Notes: generated from the letters alone by a model not told the origin. 64,000 nucleotides of DNA from Ruegeria sp. EL01 (GCF_900313035.1 NZ_OMPS01000016.1:62001-126000), one strand, 5' to 3'; positions 45,699-55,609 are shown, counted from the first letter of the stretch. Numbers and translations are program-made.

Positions 45699-46457
45699 TT
45701 AACCCTGATCAGCGCGCACGCCATCGGCGATTTGCAGCATTTGATCAGCGGTCAGATATCCGCGCAACATTTCGGTGCCCAATACAAAGGACGGGGTTCC
45801 CGAAATCTGCATGCGCTGCGCCAGTGCGCGGGTCTGTGAGATCTCATCGGTGACCTGTTCGCTGTCCATCGCCGCAATGATCGCATCGCTGTCCAACCCA
45901 AGGCCATCGGAAATCCGGCGCAGGGTTACCTCAGACGCGTCGCCACTGAACTCCAACAAAGCATCGTGGACCTGCTTGTAGGCGTCGTCACCCGCAACGT
46001 GCTTTGTCGCTACAGCAAAGCGCGACGACAGCACGGACGCATCACCCAGGATCGGGAACTCCTTGATCACCAGACGAATATTGCCGTCCTCGGACAACAG
46101 GCTGGCCACTTCAGGCACGGCACGACGGCAGTAGCCACAACGGTAGTCCATGAATTCGACCAGAGTGATATCGCCGTCGGGGTTGCCACCAACCCAGCTG
46201 TAGCCGTCGTTGAACAGCTCATCGACATTGGCCGCGACAAGTTCCTTGTCCGTCTCGGCCTCGGCAGCGGCGTTGCGCTGTTCAAGGATATTGATCGCCT
46301 CGATGATGACGTCTGGGTTTTCCAGCAGATATTCTCGGACCTGCGCGCCGAATTCGGCCTTTTCCGTATCGGTCATCGCGTTCAGGTCCAACGCCTGTGC
46401 CGGGCTGGTGATCAGGGAAAGCCCCAGAAGGGCGGGTGCAGCATGTCTGAGGATCAT
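45699..46457 (-). CDS. DsbA-type periplasmic thiol oxidoreductase
   Basis: 252 residues from ATG 46457 (AAAGGA upstream). Signal peptide ILRHAAPALLGLSLITSPAQ with an AxA-type cleavage region. After a helical N-terminal extension comes a DsbA/ScsC-like thioredoxin domain with the active site FMDYRCGYCRRAVPEV (CGYC) and the cis-Pro in ISGTPSFVLGTEML. It forms or shuffles disulfides in exported proteins. The start overlaps the M48 stop (ATGA) and the stop abuts the agmatine-deiminase-like gene, so all three are one operon. Confidence 0.92.
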   Translation of the reverse strand: MILRHAAPALLGLSLITSPAQALDLNAMTDTEKAEFGAQVREYLLENPDVIIEAINILEQRNAAAEAETDKELVAANVDELFNDGYSWVGGNPDGDITLVEFMDYRCGYCRRAVPEVASLLSEDGNIRLVIKEFPILGDASVLSSRFAVATKHVAGDDAYKQVHDALLEFSGDASEVTLRRISDGLGLDSDAIIAAMDSEQVTDEISQTRALAQRMQISGTPSFVLGTEMLRGYLTADQMLQIADGVRADQG

Positions 46458-47812
46458 TTCCGTTTCCTTTTTGATTTCTTTGCGCGTTCTGAGGCAATCA
46501 ACACATCCTGCGCCCTTTGCCAACCCGGAGACCCTTCGGGCAATTGCCCAACGGCCCGTCTTGCATGGATACCTGCATCCGCCAGACGGCCTTGCAGGGC
46601 ATACCGTTCTGCTGTGACGGCTGACGCCATTCCATTGTTGCCAACCTGGGCATAGGCCGCGCCCAAATCCCGCATCAATCGGGCATTCCGATAGTCACGT
46701 GCGCGCGCCTTTTCAAGGGCTTGCAACGCTTTCTTCGTCTGGCCTTGGGCCAGTAGCGCGCGGCCATACCCGGCCAGAATCAGCGCGTTGTTCGGGGCCA
46801 TTTCTACGGCTTGCCCGTAAGCTTTGGTTGCGTCCTGAAATCGCCGGTTTTCCAGCAGAATTTGCCCCTTCAGTTCGTAATAGAACGGATCATCCGGGCG
46901 AATGGCCAGTGCTGCATCAATTGCCGCACGGGCGCGAGCCAGATCGCGATTCTGGTGATGGGCCGAAGCTTCGCGCATCAGGCGGATATCGCGGTCAGTT
47001 TCTTCCTTGGCGCGGCGCAGTGTCCATGTCGGTGACCGCAGGAACGCGGACAGCTTGCCTTTGACGCGGGCAAACCAGTAATCGGCATTGGCATTTGGCT
47101 CCGCCTTGTCACCAAATTCGTCCAAAAACGTCTCGGCCGCGCGCAAACGTTCGCGGCTGGTGGGATGGGACCGCATGTAAGGGTCCTGATTTGCGGTGCT
47201 CAGCAATTCCTGACCGGCGAATTTGCGGTGCAGTTTGACCATGCCGCTGGGCGATATACCTGCCCATCGCAAATAGCTGGCGGCGCTGCGATCGGCCGAG
47301 GATTCTTCGGCGCGCGTGTGACCCAGAAAACTGCGCAGGGCCGAGGCAGATGTCCCGGCAGCAATGCCCGCAGCAGCCTCTCCGCCGCCAGCAGCTGCAG
47401 CAATGATCGCGAGGGCTGTGCCGAGGCCCGCGTTTCGCTGCGCGGCGCGCAGGTTTTCGGCGCGGCGCGCCAGATGGCCATTGGCGATATGGGCCGCCTC
47501 ATGCGCGATGACGGCTTGCAGCATTTCGGGGCTGTCCACGGTCAGAATCAGGCCGTAGTTCACGTAGATGGCGTTGTAGTCGATGACAAAGGCGTTGAAC
47601 GTGTTGTCATTGACCACAAAAATTCGAACGCGATTGGTGTTTAGCCCGGCCGCGCGCAGGACCGGAAAGGCCAGTTCCCGCAGCCCATGTTCAATATCCG
47701 GATCCCGGATCAGGCTTTGTGCGTTACTTGATGTCGCGGCTGTCAGCCAAACGACAACCACCAGCATCAGGGCCGGGATTGACGCCAGACGGGATACGCG
47801 TTCAAAAGCCAT
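46454..47812 (-). CDS. BepA-like M48 metalloprotease with TPR repeats
   Basis: 452 residues from ATG 47812; longer in-frame starts exist up to 47902, one (47836) overlapping the divergent aminotransferase ATG. Signal peptide LASIPALMLVVVVWLTAATS. M48 domain: zinc motif AVIAHEAAHIANGHLARRAE (HExxH) and EESSADRSAASYLRWAG (Glu ligand). The C-terminal half has TPR-like helical repeats (DDPFYYELKGQILLENRRF, ALILAGYGRALLAQGQTKKA). BepA assists and degrades outer-membrane assembly substrates such as LptD; the same job is inferred here, coherent with the DsbA partner. Confidence 0.92.
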   Translation of the reverse strand: MAFERVSRLASIPALMLVVVVWLTAATSSNAQSLIRDPDIEHGLRELAFPVLRAAGLNTNRVRIFVVNDNTFNAFVIDYNAIYVNYGLILTVDSPEMLQAVIAHEAAHIANGHLARRAENLRAAQRNAGLGTALAIIAAAAGGGEAAAGIAAGTSASALRSFLGHTRAEESSADRSAASYLRWAGISPSGMVKLHRKFAGQELLSTANQDPYMRSHPTSRERLRAAETFLDEFGDKAEPNANADYWFARVKGKLSAFLRSPTWTLRRAKEETDRDIRLMREASAHHQNRDLARARAAIDAALAIRPDDPFYYELKGQILLENRRFQDATKAYGQAVEMAPNNALILAGYGRALLAQGQTKKALQALEKARARDYRNARLMRDLGAAYAQVGNNGMASAVTAERYALQGRLADAGIHARRAVGQLPEGSPGWQRAQDVLIASERAKKSKRKRK

Positions 47813-47834
47813 GGATGCAACATGGGAGATGGGC

Positions 47835-48998
47835 ATGAGAAACTCAACCCGATCCGGGGTCGATCCCTTCATCGTGATGGATGTGATGGAGGCTGCGCGC
47901 AAGGCGGAAGAGGCCGGACGTCACGTGATCCACATGGAGGTCGGCCAGCCCGGAACCGGTGCGCCCAAAAGGGCTGTTCAGGCGCTTGCCCAAGCCATGG
48001 AACAAGGCCCGCTAGGCTATACAGTGGCGTTGGGTTTGCCTGCGTTGCGCCAACGGATCGCGCGTCTGTACGGTGAATGGTACGATGTCGACCTGAACCC
48101 GGAGCGTGTGGTGATTACGCCCGGGTCTTCCGGTGGGTTTCTGTTGGCCTTCACCGCACTTTTTGACAGTGGCGATCGTGTCGGCATCGGTGCGCCCGGC
48201 TATCCATCTTACCGGCAGATTCTGAAAGCTCTGGGACTGGTTCCGGTCGACCTGTCCACCGCGCCGGAAAATCGTCTGCAACCGGTGCCCGCAGATTTCG
48301 CGGGACTGGATCTGCAAGGGCTGATGGTCGCATCCCCTGCGAACCCGACCGGCACCATGCTGGATCACGCTGCCATGAGCGCGTTGATTGAGGCCGCACA
48401 AGGGCAGGGGGCATCATTCATTAGCGACGAGATTTATCATGGCTTGGAATACGAGGCCAAAGCCGTCACTGCGCTTGAACTGACCAATGAGTGTTATGTC
48501 ATGAACTCATTCTCCAAGTACTTCTCGATGACCGGGTGGCGTGTGGGCTGGATGGTGGTGCCCGAGGATCAGGTGCGGGTTGTGGAACGTATTGCGCAGA
48601 ACATGTTCATCTGTGCGCCGCACGCCAGTCAGGTGGCTGCGCTGGCCGCAATGGACTGTGAGGATGAGCTGCAAGCCAATCTGGATGTCTACCGGCAGAA
48701 CCGCGCGCTGATGCTGGATGGACTTCCCAAAGCAGGGTTCACCAATATCGCACCGCCAGATGGGGCGTTTTATGTCTATGCCGATGTCTCGGACCTGACA
48801 GATGACAGCCGGGCCTTCGCGTCAGAGATTTTGGAAAAGGCCGGTGTCGCGGTGACGCCGGGGTTGGACTTCGACCCGCAACGCGGCCATACGACCCTGC
48901 GGTTTTCCTATGCTCGTGCCACGGCTGATATTCAGGACGGGCTGGACCGGTTGCGTCGCTTCATGGCTGAAAAGGGCGTGATCAGCGAACAGGTCTGA
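47835..48998 (+). CDS. Class I/II PLP-dependent aminotransferase
   Basis: 387 residues from ATG 47835 (GGGAG 6 nt upstream). Fold type I aminotransferase: HVIHMEVGQPGTGAPKRAVQ, VVITPGSSGGFLLAF, the ASPANPTGTML loop, and the PLP lysine in VMNSFSKYFSMTGWRVGWM. C-terminal substrate Arg in HTTLRFSYA. It belongs to the aspartate-aminotransferase-like group acting on amino acids; the exact substrate cannot be read. It is divergent from the M48 gene with very short or overlapping 5' regions. Confidence 0.9.
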   Translation: MRNSTRSGVDPFIVMDVMEAARKAEEAGRHVIHMEVGQPGTGAPKRAVQALAQAMEQGPLGYTVALGLPALRQRIARLYGEWYDVDLNPERVVITPGSSGGFLLAFTALFDSGDRVGIGAPGYPSYRQILKALGLVPVDLSTAPENRLQPVPADFAGLDLQGLMVASPANPTGTMLDHAAMSALIEAAQGQGASFISDEIYHGLEYEAKAVTALELTNECYVMNSFSKYFSMTGWRVGWMVVPEDQVRVVERIAQNMFICAPHASQVAALAAMDCEDELQANLDVYRQNRALMLDGLPKAGFTNIAPPDGAFYVYADVSDLTDDSRAFASEILEKAGVAVTPGLDFDPQRGHTTLRFSYARATADIQDGLDRLRRFMAEKGVISEQV

Positions 48999-49064
48999 AG
49001 CGTTCACAAAGCCCCCCGCTTGGTATAGGGTACGTTCCAAACGATCTCGGGAAAACTTGAGGCT

Positions 49065-50285
49065 ATGAGCAGGATCATCTTTTGCATTGCGCTGTTCTGG
49101 GCGCTGGCCGGTACGGCCGTCGCGCAGGACTTCAGCGCGCTTGCCCGTGTGCAACCGGATCAAAGCCGGATTGTCGATACCGGGCGCGCGGGTATTCGCG
49201 TGGACATTGGCCTTAGCCAAGGTGTGCCATACCGCATTTTTACATTACGAGATCCCTACCGAATGGTGCTGGATTTTCAAGAGGTTGACTGGACCGGTTT
49301 GACGCGGGACGCCTTCCTGAAATCCGAACGTATAAGCGACGTGCAATTTGGTGCCTATGTGCCGGGATGGTCCAGATTGGTTCTGGATCTCGGTGCCCCG
49401 ATGGCAGTGGAAACGGCGAACCTGAAGATTGACGAAGGGTCCGGTTCAGCACTGCTGTCGCTTACCCTTAAAGGTACTGATTTCGATGCATTCAATGCCG
49501 CTGCAGGTGCACCGCGTAATCCAGGTTGGGATTTGCCTAAACCAGCGGTCACCCAAAAGGCCCAACCACGCGATGGGAACCGACCCTTGCGCGTGATGCT
49601 GGACCCCGGCCATGGCGGGATCGATCCGGGGGCCGAGGTTGGTGGCACTGACGAAAAAACAATGATGTTGATTTTTGCCCGCGAGTTGCGTGAGTTACTT
49701 TTGCGTTCAGGGGGTTATGAGGTTGTTCTGACGCGCGTCGAAGACCAGTTTGTTTCGCTGGAGCGGCGCATTGCGCTGGCCCATCGGGCCGGCGCAGATC
49801 TGTTCATTTCGCTCCATGCCGACTCGCTGTCCGAAGGGCAGGCGCATGGGGCGGCGGTTTATACCCTGTCCGAGGATGCGTCAGACGTGGCCAGCTCAAA
49901 ACTTGCCGAACGACACGATCGGGGCGACCTGATCTCGGGGATCGATCTGAACGGCGCGGATGATCAGGTGGCCGATGTGTTGTTGGACATCGCACGGCAG
50001 GAAACCAAGCCGCGCACGGATGCGCTTGCACGGTCGCTGGCCAATGGAATGGCGCAACAGGGCGGGCCGATGAATCGCCGACCTTTGCGTAAAGCCTCGT
50101 TTTCAGTGCTAAAAGCGGCGGATATCCCGTCGGTTCTGGTTGAACTTGGGTTTCTGTCCAGCCCCAGGGATTTGAACAACCTCAAAGATCCTGAATGGCG
50201 TGCAAAGATGGCAGTGGGAATTTATCAGGGGCTGGAAGACTGGCGTCAGCAGGATCTGGTCCGGCAATCCCTGATTGGTCAGTGA
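49065..50285 (+). CDS. N-acetylmuramoyl-L-alanine amidase with AMIN domain
   Basis: 406 residues. Signal peptide (SRIIFCIALFWALAGTAVAQ), an AMIN domain (about 30-145; DPYRMVLDFQEVDW, VPGWSRLVLDLGAPM) that targets septal peptidoglycan, then an Amidase_3 zinc domain. Its zinc ligands lie in VMLDPGHGGIDPGAEVGGTD, the Glu downstream of it, and LFISLHADSLSEGQAHG, with the catalytic Glu in VLVELGFLSSPRDL. It cuts MurNAc-L-Ala bonds during daughter-cell separation (AmiC/AmiA type). mrcA follows 94 bases later in the same direction. Confidence 0.93.
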   Translation: MSRIIFCIALFWALAGTAVAQDFSALARVQPDQSRIVDTGRAGIRVDIGLSQGVPYRIFTLRDPYRMVLDFQEVDWTGLTRDAFLKSERISDVQFGAYVPGWSRLVLDLGAPMAVETANLKIDEGSGSALLSLTLKGTDFDAFNAAAGAPRNPGWDLPKPAVTQKAQPRDGNRPLRVMLDPGHGGIDPGAEVGGTDEKTMMLIFARELRELLLRSGGYEVVLTRVEDQFVSLERRIALAHRAGADLFISLHADSLSEGQAHGAAVYTLSEDASDVASSKLAERHDRGDLISGIDLNGADDQVADVLLDIARQETKPRTDALARSLANGMAQQGGPMNRRPLRKASFSVLKAADIPSVLVELGFLSSPRDLNNLKDPEWRAKMAVGIYQGLEDWRQQDLVRQSLIGQ

Positions 50286-50379
50286 CCTGACGGCGCAAAC
50301 CAGCTAGAATGTGCTTGTTGTTTTGACCCTTGAGCAGCGCGACACTATATAGGCGGCAGCGCGAGAAAAAGGCAGTAAC

Positions 50380-52869
50380 GTGATCCGGTTCATTCTTTCG
50401 ATTTTTGGGGCTATTTTCAGCCTTGTTACCTTGGGTATCTTCATGGCTGCGTTGGTTGTTGGCGCGGTGTTCTGGATGTACGGGCGTGACCTGCCCAGCC
50501 ACGAGTCGCTGGCACAATACAAACCGCCGACAATCAGCCGTATTTATTCCGGCGAAGGTCAGCTGATCGACGAATTTGCGCAGGAACGCCGTTTGTTCAC
50601 GCCGTCCGAAGAAGTTCCGGACCTGGTGAAACAGGCCTTCATTTCTGCCGAAGACAAGAATTTCTACACCCATCAGGGATACGACCCACGCGGTATCATT
50701 GCCGCCGGGGTCGAGGCGGTCCGCACCAAAGGGGAAACCGTGCGCGGCGCGTCAACCATTACCCAGCAGGTGATGAAGAACTTCCTGCTGTCCGGTGATC
50801 GCCGGGCCGAACGCAAGATCAAGGAAATCATCCTCGCCACACGGCTTGAGGATACGCTGGATAAAGAACAGATCCTCGAGCTCTATATGAACGAGATCTT
50901 TCTGGGCCAGAACTCGTATGGTGTGACGGCTGCGGCACAGACCTATTTTAACAAAACCCTGCAAGAGCTGGATCCGCATGAGGCCGCCATGCTGGCCGCC
51001 ATGCCTAAGGCGCCGTCGGATTATCATCCGGTGCGGGAAAAAGACCGCTTGATGGCGCGCCGCAACTACGTACTGCGCGAGATGCAGCAGAATGGTTATA
51101 TCGATCAGGCGACCTATGAGGTTGAGGTCGAACAGCCGTTGCGCTCGGTCCAGAATGGCGACTTTGAAAGCTTCCGGACGGCACTGCCGCCACGGGATTA
51201 CTTTACCGACGAAATCCGCCGCCAGCTGAGCGAGGATTTTGGCGAAGGCGAATTCTTCACCGGGGGGTTCACGGTGCGCGCTTCGGTCGACGAAGAAATG
51301 CAGGTCGAAGCCGCCCGATCTCTGCGTGAAGCCTTGCAGAAATACGACCGCTCACGCGGGAAGTGGCGGGGCACCGGCGAAGTAATCGCCGAGGAAACCT
51401 TGGCAGATGAAGCGCAGTGGCGCGAAACGCTGTCCATTATGGAAATTCCGCGTGATGTGGTTCTGCCCACCAAGTGGTATCCGGCGGTTGTGATGGATGT
51501 TGCGGAACAGTCCATGACGGTTGGAATCGAAGATGGCCCGGCAGATGGCGTCATCCCGCGTTCGGACATCAAGTGGATGCAGGGCGATTTCGCGGCGAAT
51601 TTCAAACGTGGTGACGTGATACTTGTCGTCGCCGGGGAAGAGGGCCAATGGTCTGCGCGACAGGTGCCCGAAGTGCAGGGCGGCTTTGTCGCGATGGACG
51701 TGAACTCGGGTCGTGTTTTGGCGATGCAGGGCGGGTTCTCGTATCAGGACACGGTGTTCAACCGGGCCACACAGGCACAACGACAGCCGGGCTCAAGCTT
51801 TAAGCCCTTTGTCTATGCTGCTGCATTGGACAGCGGATACAGTCCCGCGACCATTGTTGTGGATGCGCCGATTGAAGTGAACACGCCCCAAGGGCTGTGG
51901 CGCCCCAAGAATTCGTCCAACAAATTCTATGGTCCGACGCCGCTGCGCACCGGGATCGAACAATCGCGAAACCTGATGACGATTCGTCTGGCGCAAGAGG
52001 TGACGATGCCTGTTGTCGCCGGGTATGCGGAACGGTTCGGTGTCTATGATCGTATGGGCGCGTTTCTGGCCAACTCGCTAGGGGCTGAAGAAACCACCCT
52101 GTACAAGATGGTGGCTGCCTATGCGATGTTCGCCAACGGGGGTGAGCGGGTCGAACCCACCCTGGTCGACCGTATTCAGGATCGGTTTGGCAAGACAATC
52201 TATCGGCACGACGACCGTCAGTGTCTGGATTGCAACTCCAACTGGTTGGCACCGGATGAGGCCCCGACCATTGAAACCAACCGCAGCCAGGTCATGGATG
52301 CCGTCACGGCGTATCAGTTGACGTCCATGATGAAAGGCGTTGTGGATCGCGGAACGGCCTCGCGTGTCGTAAATCTGCCGGTTCCTACCGCAGGCAAGAC
52401 AGGAACGACGAATGAATCGAAGGACGCCTGGTTTATCGGCTTTACCTCAAACATCGTGGCGGGTTGCTACATCGGTTATGACCGTCCACGCCCGATGGGA
52501 CGCGGCGCATATGGTGGTACGTTGTGCGGGCCGGTCTTCCAAAGCTTTATGGAACAGGCCGTTGAAAAATATGGTGGCGGTCCCTTCGACGTACCGCCGG
52601 GCGGGCGTTTCATAAAGATCGACCGTTTCAGTGGTGCACGTCTGCCAGACAACGCCAGTGGCGACTATGTCGTGGCCGAGTATTTTCGCGATGGCGTCGA
52701 TGGCTTTATTGACCGGATCTACGATGGCGGTTTTGCTATCGGATCTGACTTGCCCCTGTTCGAAGAGGTGCAGCGAGCGGGCGTTGAGGTGCAGACATCT
52801 ACCGGTGAGACTGTGACAGTCGGGCCCAAAGCCACGCAGGGCGATCTATCCACCGGTGGACTTTACTGA
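50380..52869 (+). CDS. mrcA: Penicillin-binding protein 1A (bifunctional)
   Basis: 829 residues from GTG 50380. One N-terminal membrane helix (FSLVTLGIFMAALVVGAVFW). GT51 glycosyltransferase: AFISAEDKNFYTHQGYDPRG, GASTITQQVMKNFLL and YMNEIFLGQNSYGVTAAA. An OB-like insert follows, then the transpeptidase domain with SxxK in RQPGSSFKPFVYAA, SxN in IEQSRNLMTIRLA and KTG in TAGKTGTTNESKDAWFIGFT. It polymerises and crosslinks peptidoglycan. A short Cys-bearing segment CLDCNSNW sits before the KTG region. Overlaps the convergent kinase gene by 7 bases. Confidence 0.95.
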   Translation: MIRFILSIFGAIFSLVTLGIFMAALVVGAVFWMYGRDLPSHESLAQYKPPTISRIYSGEGQLIDEFAQERRLFTPSEEVPDLVKQAFISAEDKNFYTHQGYDPRGIIAAGVEAVRTKGETVRGASTITQQVMKNFLLSGDRRAERKIKEIILATRLEDTLDKEQILELYMNEIFLGQNSYGVTAAAQTYFNKTLQELDPHEAAMLAAMPKAPSDYHPVREKDRLMARRNYVLREMQQNGYIDQATYEVEVEQPLRSVQNGDFESFRTALPPRDYFTDEIRRQLSEDFGEGEFFTGGFTVRASVDEEMQVEAARSLREALQKYDRSRGKWRGTGEVIAEETLADEAQWRETLSIMEIPRDVVLPTKWYPAVVMDVAEQSMTVGIEDGPADGVIPRSDIKWMQGDFAANFKRGDVILVVAGEEGQWSARQVPEVQGGFVAMDVNSGRVLAMQGGFSYQDTVFNRATQAQRQPGSSFKPFVYAAALDSGYSPATIVVDAPIEVNTPQGLWRPKNSSNKFYGPTPLRTGIEQSRNLMTIRLAQEVTMPVVAGYAERFGVYDRMGAFLANSLGAEETTLYKMVAAYAMFANGGERVEPTLVDRIQDRFGKTIYRHDDRQCLDCNSNWLAPDEAPTIETNRSQVMDAVTAYQLTSMMKGVVDRGTASRVVNLPVPTAGKTGTTNESKDAWFIGFTSNIVAGCYIGYDRPRPMGRGAYGGTLCGPVFQSFMEQAVEKYGGGPFDVPPGGRFIKIDRFSGARLPDNASGDYVVAEYFRDGVDGFIDRIYDGGFAIGSDLPLFEEVQRAGVEVQTSTGETVTVGPKATQGDLSTGGLY

Positions 52870-53696
52870 TCCACTATTTTTAACAGCAAGTGCAACAGAT
52901 CGGCTTCGGCATCTTCGGTGACGAGGCCGCTTGCTCGCCAGAATATTGACAAAGCGCATTTTGCTGCCGCCCATTTTGCAAGACGCTGGCGCGGTACAGC
53001 CATCGCATCAGCATAGAGTGTCAGGCACCGGTCGATTTGCTGAGTTCGGCGGACGAGGTCTTTCATGCCTTTGGGATGACGCAGCGCATTTGCCAACTCG
53101 AACGCGGGATCCCCCAGATATCCTTTGGCATCTATCACACGCGGCCCGGTTTGGGTTTGAATGACGTTGTCATGATGCAGGTCCCCATGCAGTGGAATTT
53201 GCACGGTTTGCTTATCCAAAAGAGCGCGGGCCAATCCAATCGCGTGTCTGATATCCCTTGCCAGCGGTGGGGCGCAGCGCTCGGCAAACCGACACTCAAA
53301 CAGCGGGGCAAATACTTGGGCCATTGGCTTCAATCCGGTGCAGTCAATCAGTGGACCTTGGTGCAGCAGGCGCGCAGTATCCGCCAACGTTTGAACCGCT
53401 TTTTCCGGCTGTCCGGATCGTGCAATGTCGCCAAGGGTCGGCCCGTCCAGCCACTCCATCAGCACTGCGTTTTCGGCGACGTCAAGAATTCTGACCGCAC
53501 CGCGATCCTGCCAAGCGGATAACAACTGGGTCCCTGGCGCTTCGTTGCCGCGATCCGGTCGGTGATACAGCTTGAACGCTCCCTGCGTTCCATCGGTGCG
53601 CTGCACTTTCCAAATCCGCGCGGCGCCGGTATCTGCAACGGCGTCAAGCGGGATAAGTGCCCATCTGTCCAGAAACTCTTGTGGTGCGCCTTGCAT
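52863..53696 (-). CDS. APH(6)/hydroxyurea-kinase-type phosphotransferase
   Basis: 277 residues from ATG 53696. Protein-kinase-like fold of the aminoglycoside-6-phosphotransferase (streptomycin/hydroxyurea) family. A nucleotide-binding N-lobe (GAARIWKVQRTDGTQGAFKL) precedes LMEWLDGPTLGDIA, the catalytic loop IPLHGDLHHDNVI and the metal-binding RVIDAKGYLGDPAFELAN. Chromosomal members are often not resistance genes and may phosphorylate sugars or metabolites; the substrate is unknown. Its end overlaps that of mrcA (convergent), and it is divergent from prfB. Confidence 0.85.
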   Translation of the reverse strand: MQGAPQEFLDRWALIPLDAVADTGAARIWKVQRTDGTQGAFKLYHRPDRGNEAPGTQLLSAWQDRGAVRILDVAENAVLMEWLDGPTLGDIARSGQPEKAVQTLADTARLLHQGPLIDCTGLKPMAQVFAPLFECRFAERCAPPLARDIRHAIGLARALLDKQTVQIPLHGDLHHDNVIQTQTGPRVIDAKGYLGDPAFELANALRHPKGMKDLVRRTQQIDRCLTLYADAMAVPRQRLAKWAAAKCALSIFWRASGLVTEDAEADLLHLLLKIVDQ

Positions 53697-53773
53697 TCGC
53701 GCCTCGCCTGTCTTGTGGTGTCTCGCACCTCTTGCTATCACGCAGGCCTGATTGAGCAAGTTGGGACCATACC

Positions 53774-54901
53774 ATGCGCGCCGAAACCCAGAATATCGTG
53801 GCGGAAATTGAAAAGTCGCTAGAGCTGTTGGCGCAGCGCATGGACTATGAAACCGCGCCGCACCGGTTAGAGGAATTCAACGCGCGTGTAGAAGATCCCA
53901 ATCTGTGGGACAGCCCTGAAAAGGCGCAAAAACTGATGCAAGAGCGTCAGATGCTGGTGGATGCAATTGAGACCTATGAGTCGATCAAGACCGACCTTGG
54001 CGACAACATCGAGTTGATTGAGCTGGGCGAAATCGAAGAAGATGACGAGGTCGTCCAGGACGCTGAGGGCGCGATCAAAAGCCTGCAGCGAAAGGCAGCC
54101 AAGAAAGAGCTTGAGGCCCTGCTGGATGGCGAAGCTGACGGCAACGATACATTCCTTGAGATTAACTCGGGCGCAGGTGGTACCGAAAGCTGCGACTGGG
54201 CCTCGATGTTGGCGCGCATGTATGTGCGTTGGGCCGAGAAAAAAGGATACACGGTCGAACTGCAATCCGAAACCTCGGGCGAAGAGGCGGGGATCAAATC
54301 GGCAGCTTACAAAATTTCGGGCCATAATGCCTATGGATGGCTGAAATCCGAAAGCGGTGTGCACCGCCTTGTGCGCATCTCGCCCTTCGACTCGGCAGCC
54401 AAACGGCATACTTCTTTCAGTTCCGTCTGGGTCTATCCCGTCGTGGACGACAATATCGAGATTGATGTGAACCCTTCGGAAATTCGCATCGATACCTACA
54501 GGTCATCTGGTGCAGGCGGTCAGCACGTCAACACCACCGACTCGGCGGTTCGGATTACGCATATCCCGACCGGGATTGTAGTGACCAGCTCTGTCAAATC
54601 GCAGCACCAGAACCGTGACATCGCTATGAAAGCCTTGAAATCGCGCCTGTATCAGCAAGAGCTGGATCGTCGAAACGCCGATATCAACGCAGCCCACGAG
54701 GCCAAGGGTGACGCGGGCTGGGGCAACCAGATCCGGTCTTACGTGTTGCAACCCTATCAGATGGTCAAAGACCTGCGTACCAACCATGAAACATCTGACA
54801 CCAAGGGCGTGTTGGATGGGGATCTGGATGAGTTTATGGCGGCGACGCTGGCGCTGAACGTGGCAGGAAAAAGCCGGTCCGAGGCGCAGGGCGACGGCTA
54901 A
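53774..54901 (+). CDS. prfB: Peptide chain release factor 2, no frameshift
   Basis: 375 residues in a single frame. RF2 recognises UGA/UAA through the SPF tripeptide, present in [20 protein letters not shown], and hydrolyses the peptidyl-tRNA with the GGQ loop, [20 protein letters not shown]. The programmed +1 frameshift (CUU UGA C near codon 26), common in many bacteria, is absent: the N-terminal region runs through without a stop. The next gene starts at the base after the stop codon. Confidence 0.96.
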   Translation: MRAETQNIVAEIEKSLELLAQRMDYETAPHRLEEFNARVEDPNLWDSPEKAQKLMQERQMLVDAIETYESIKTDLGDNIELIELGEIEEDDEVVQDAEGAIKSLQRKAAKKELEALLDGEADGNDTFLEINSGAGGTESCDWASMLARMYVRWAEKKGYTVELQSETSGEEAGIKSAAYKISGHNAYGWLKSESGVHRLVRISPFDSAAKRHTSFSSVWVYPVVDDNIEIDVNPSEIRIDTYRSSGAGGQHVNTTDSAVRITHIPTGIVVTSSVKSQHQNRDIAMKALKSRLYQQELDRRNADINAAHEAKGDAGWGNQIRSYVLQPYQMVKDLRTNHETSDTKGVLDGDLDEFMAATLALNVAGKSRSEAQGDG

Positions 54902-55609
54902 TTGCGCCAACGCGTGACCTTTGCGGCAAACCTGATCAAAGGCCATTGGCAATTGATCACTATTGTCGCATCTGTGTTTCTATTGTGGAACACGCCAGTT
55001 GTTTTGCCGCTGAAGATCCTTGTTGTCTTCCTGCATGAGCTTTCGCACGCTCTGGCCATTGTCCTGACCGGCGGCTCTGTTGAAAGCTTCTCGGTTTCGC
55101 CCCAGCAGGGTGGGCTTGTGATCGGACGGGGCGGAAACCGGTTTATCAGCCTGTCTGCCGGATACCTCGGTTCACTTTTACTTGGGATGGGCTTGCTGAT
55201 CATCGCCCTGCGCACAAATAAGGACCGGGCCGTGCTTGGCGTGTTCGGCGGCGTTATGGTGCTTGTGACGCTTCTTTACGTCCGCGATCCCTTTGCCATG
55301 GCATTCTGCGCGGGTGTTGGTGCGGTGATGCTGGGTGTTGCATGGTATCTTAGTCGCAATCTCTGCGATCTGGTTCTGCGGGTCATCGGGCTGACCAGCA
55401 TGATCTACGTTCCGTTTGATATCTTTGATGACACCATAAGGCGCGCCGGTTTACGCTCGGACGCGTACATGCTGGCAGAAGAGTTTGGCGGAACGACATT
55501 GATGTGGGGCGGTTTATGGTTGGTCCTCAGCTTCGTGATGATTTTCTATTGCCTGCGAAACATGCTGGGTCGGGATAGCAATGTCCGGTTTGATGTTCGG
55601 GCCAGGTAA
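54902..55609 (+). CDS. M50B-like integral membrane metallopeptidase
   Basis: 235 residues from a TTG directly behind the prfB stop. About five to six membrane helices. Zinc motif in the first part: VFLHELSHALAIVLTGG (HExxH), followed by SLSAGYLGSLLLGMGL, the peptidase M50B-like block. A third acidic ligand position is plausible in VPFDIFDDTIRR. Homologues are uncharacterised M50 peptidases of bacteria and plants. Tight linkage to prfB suggests co-transcription but no functional tie is evident. Confidence 0.8.
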   Translation: MRQRVTFAANLIKGHWQLITIVASVFLLWNTPVVLPLKILVVFLHELSHALAIVLTGGSVESFSVSPQQGGLVIGRGGNRFISLSAGYLGSLLLGMGLLIIALRTNKDRAVLGVFGGVMVLVTLLYVRDPFAMAFCAGVGAVMLGVAWYLSRNLCDLVLRVIGLTSMIYVPFDIFDDTIRRAGLRSDAYMLAEEFGGTTLMWGGLWLVLSFVMIFYCLRNMLGRDSNVRFDVRAR

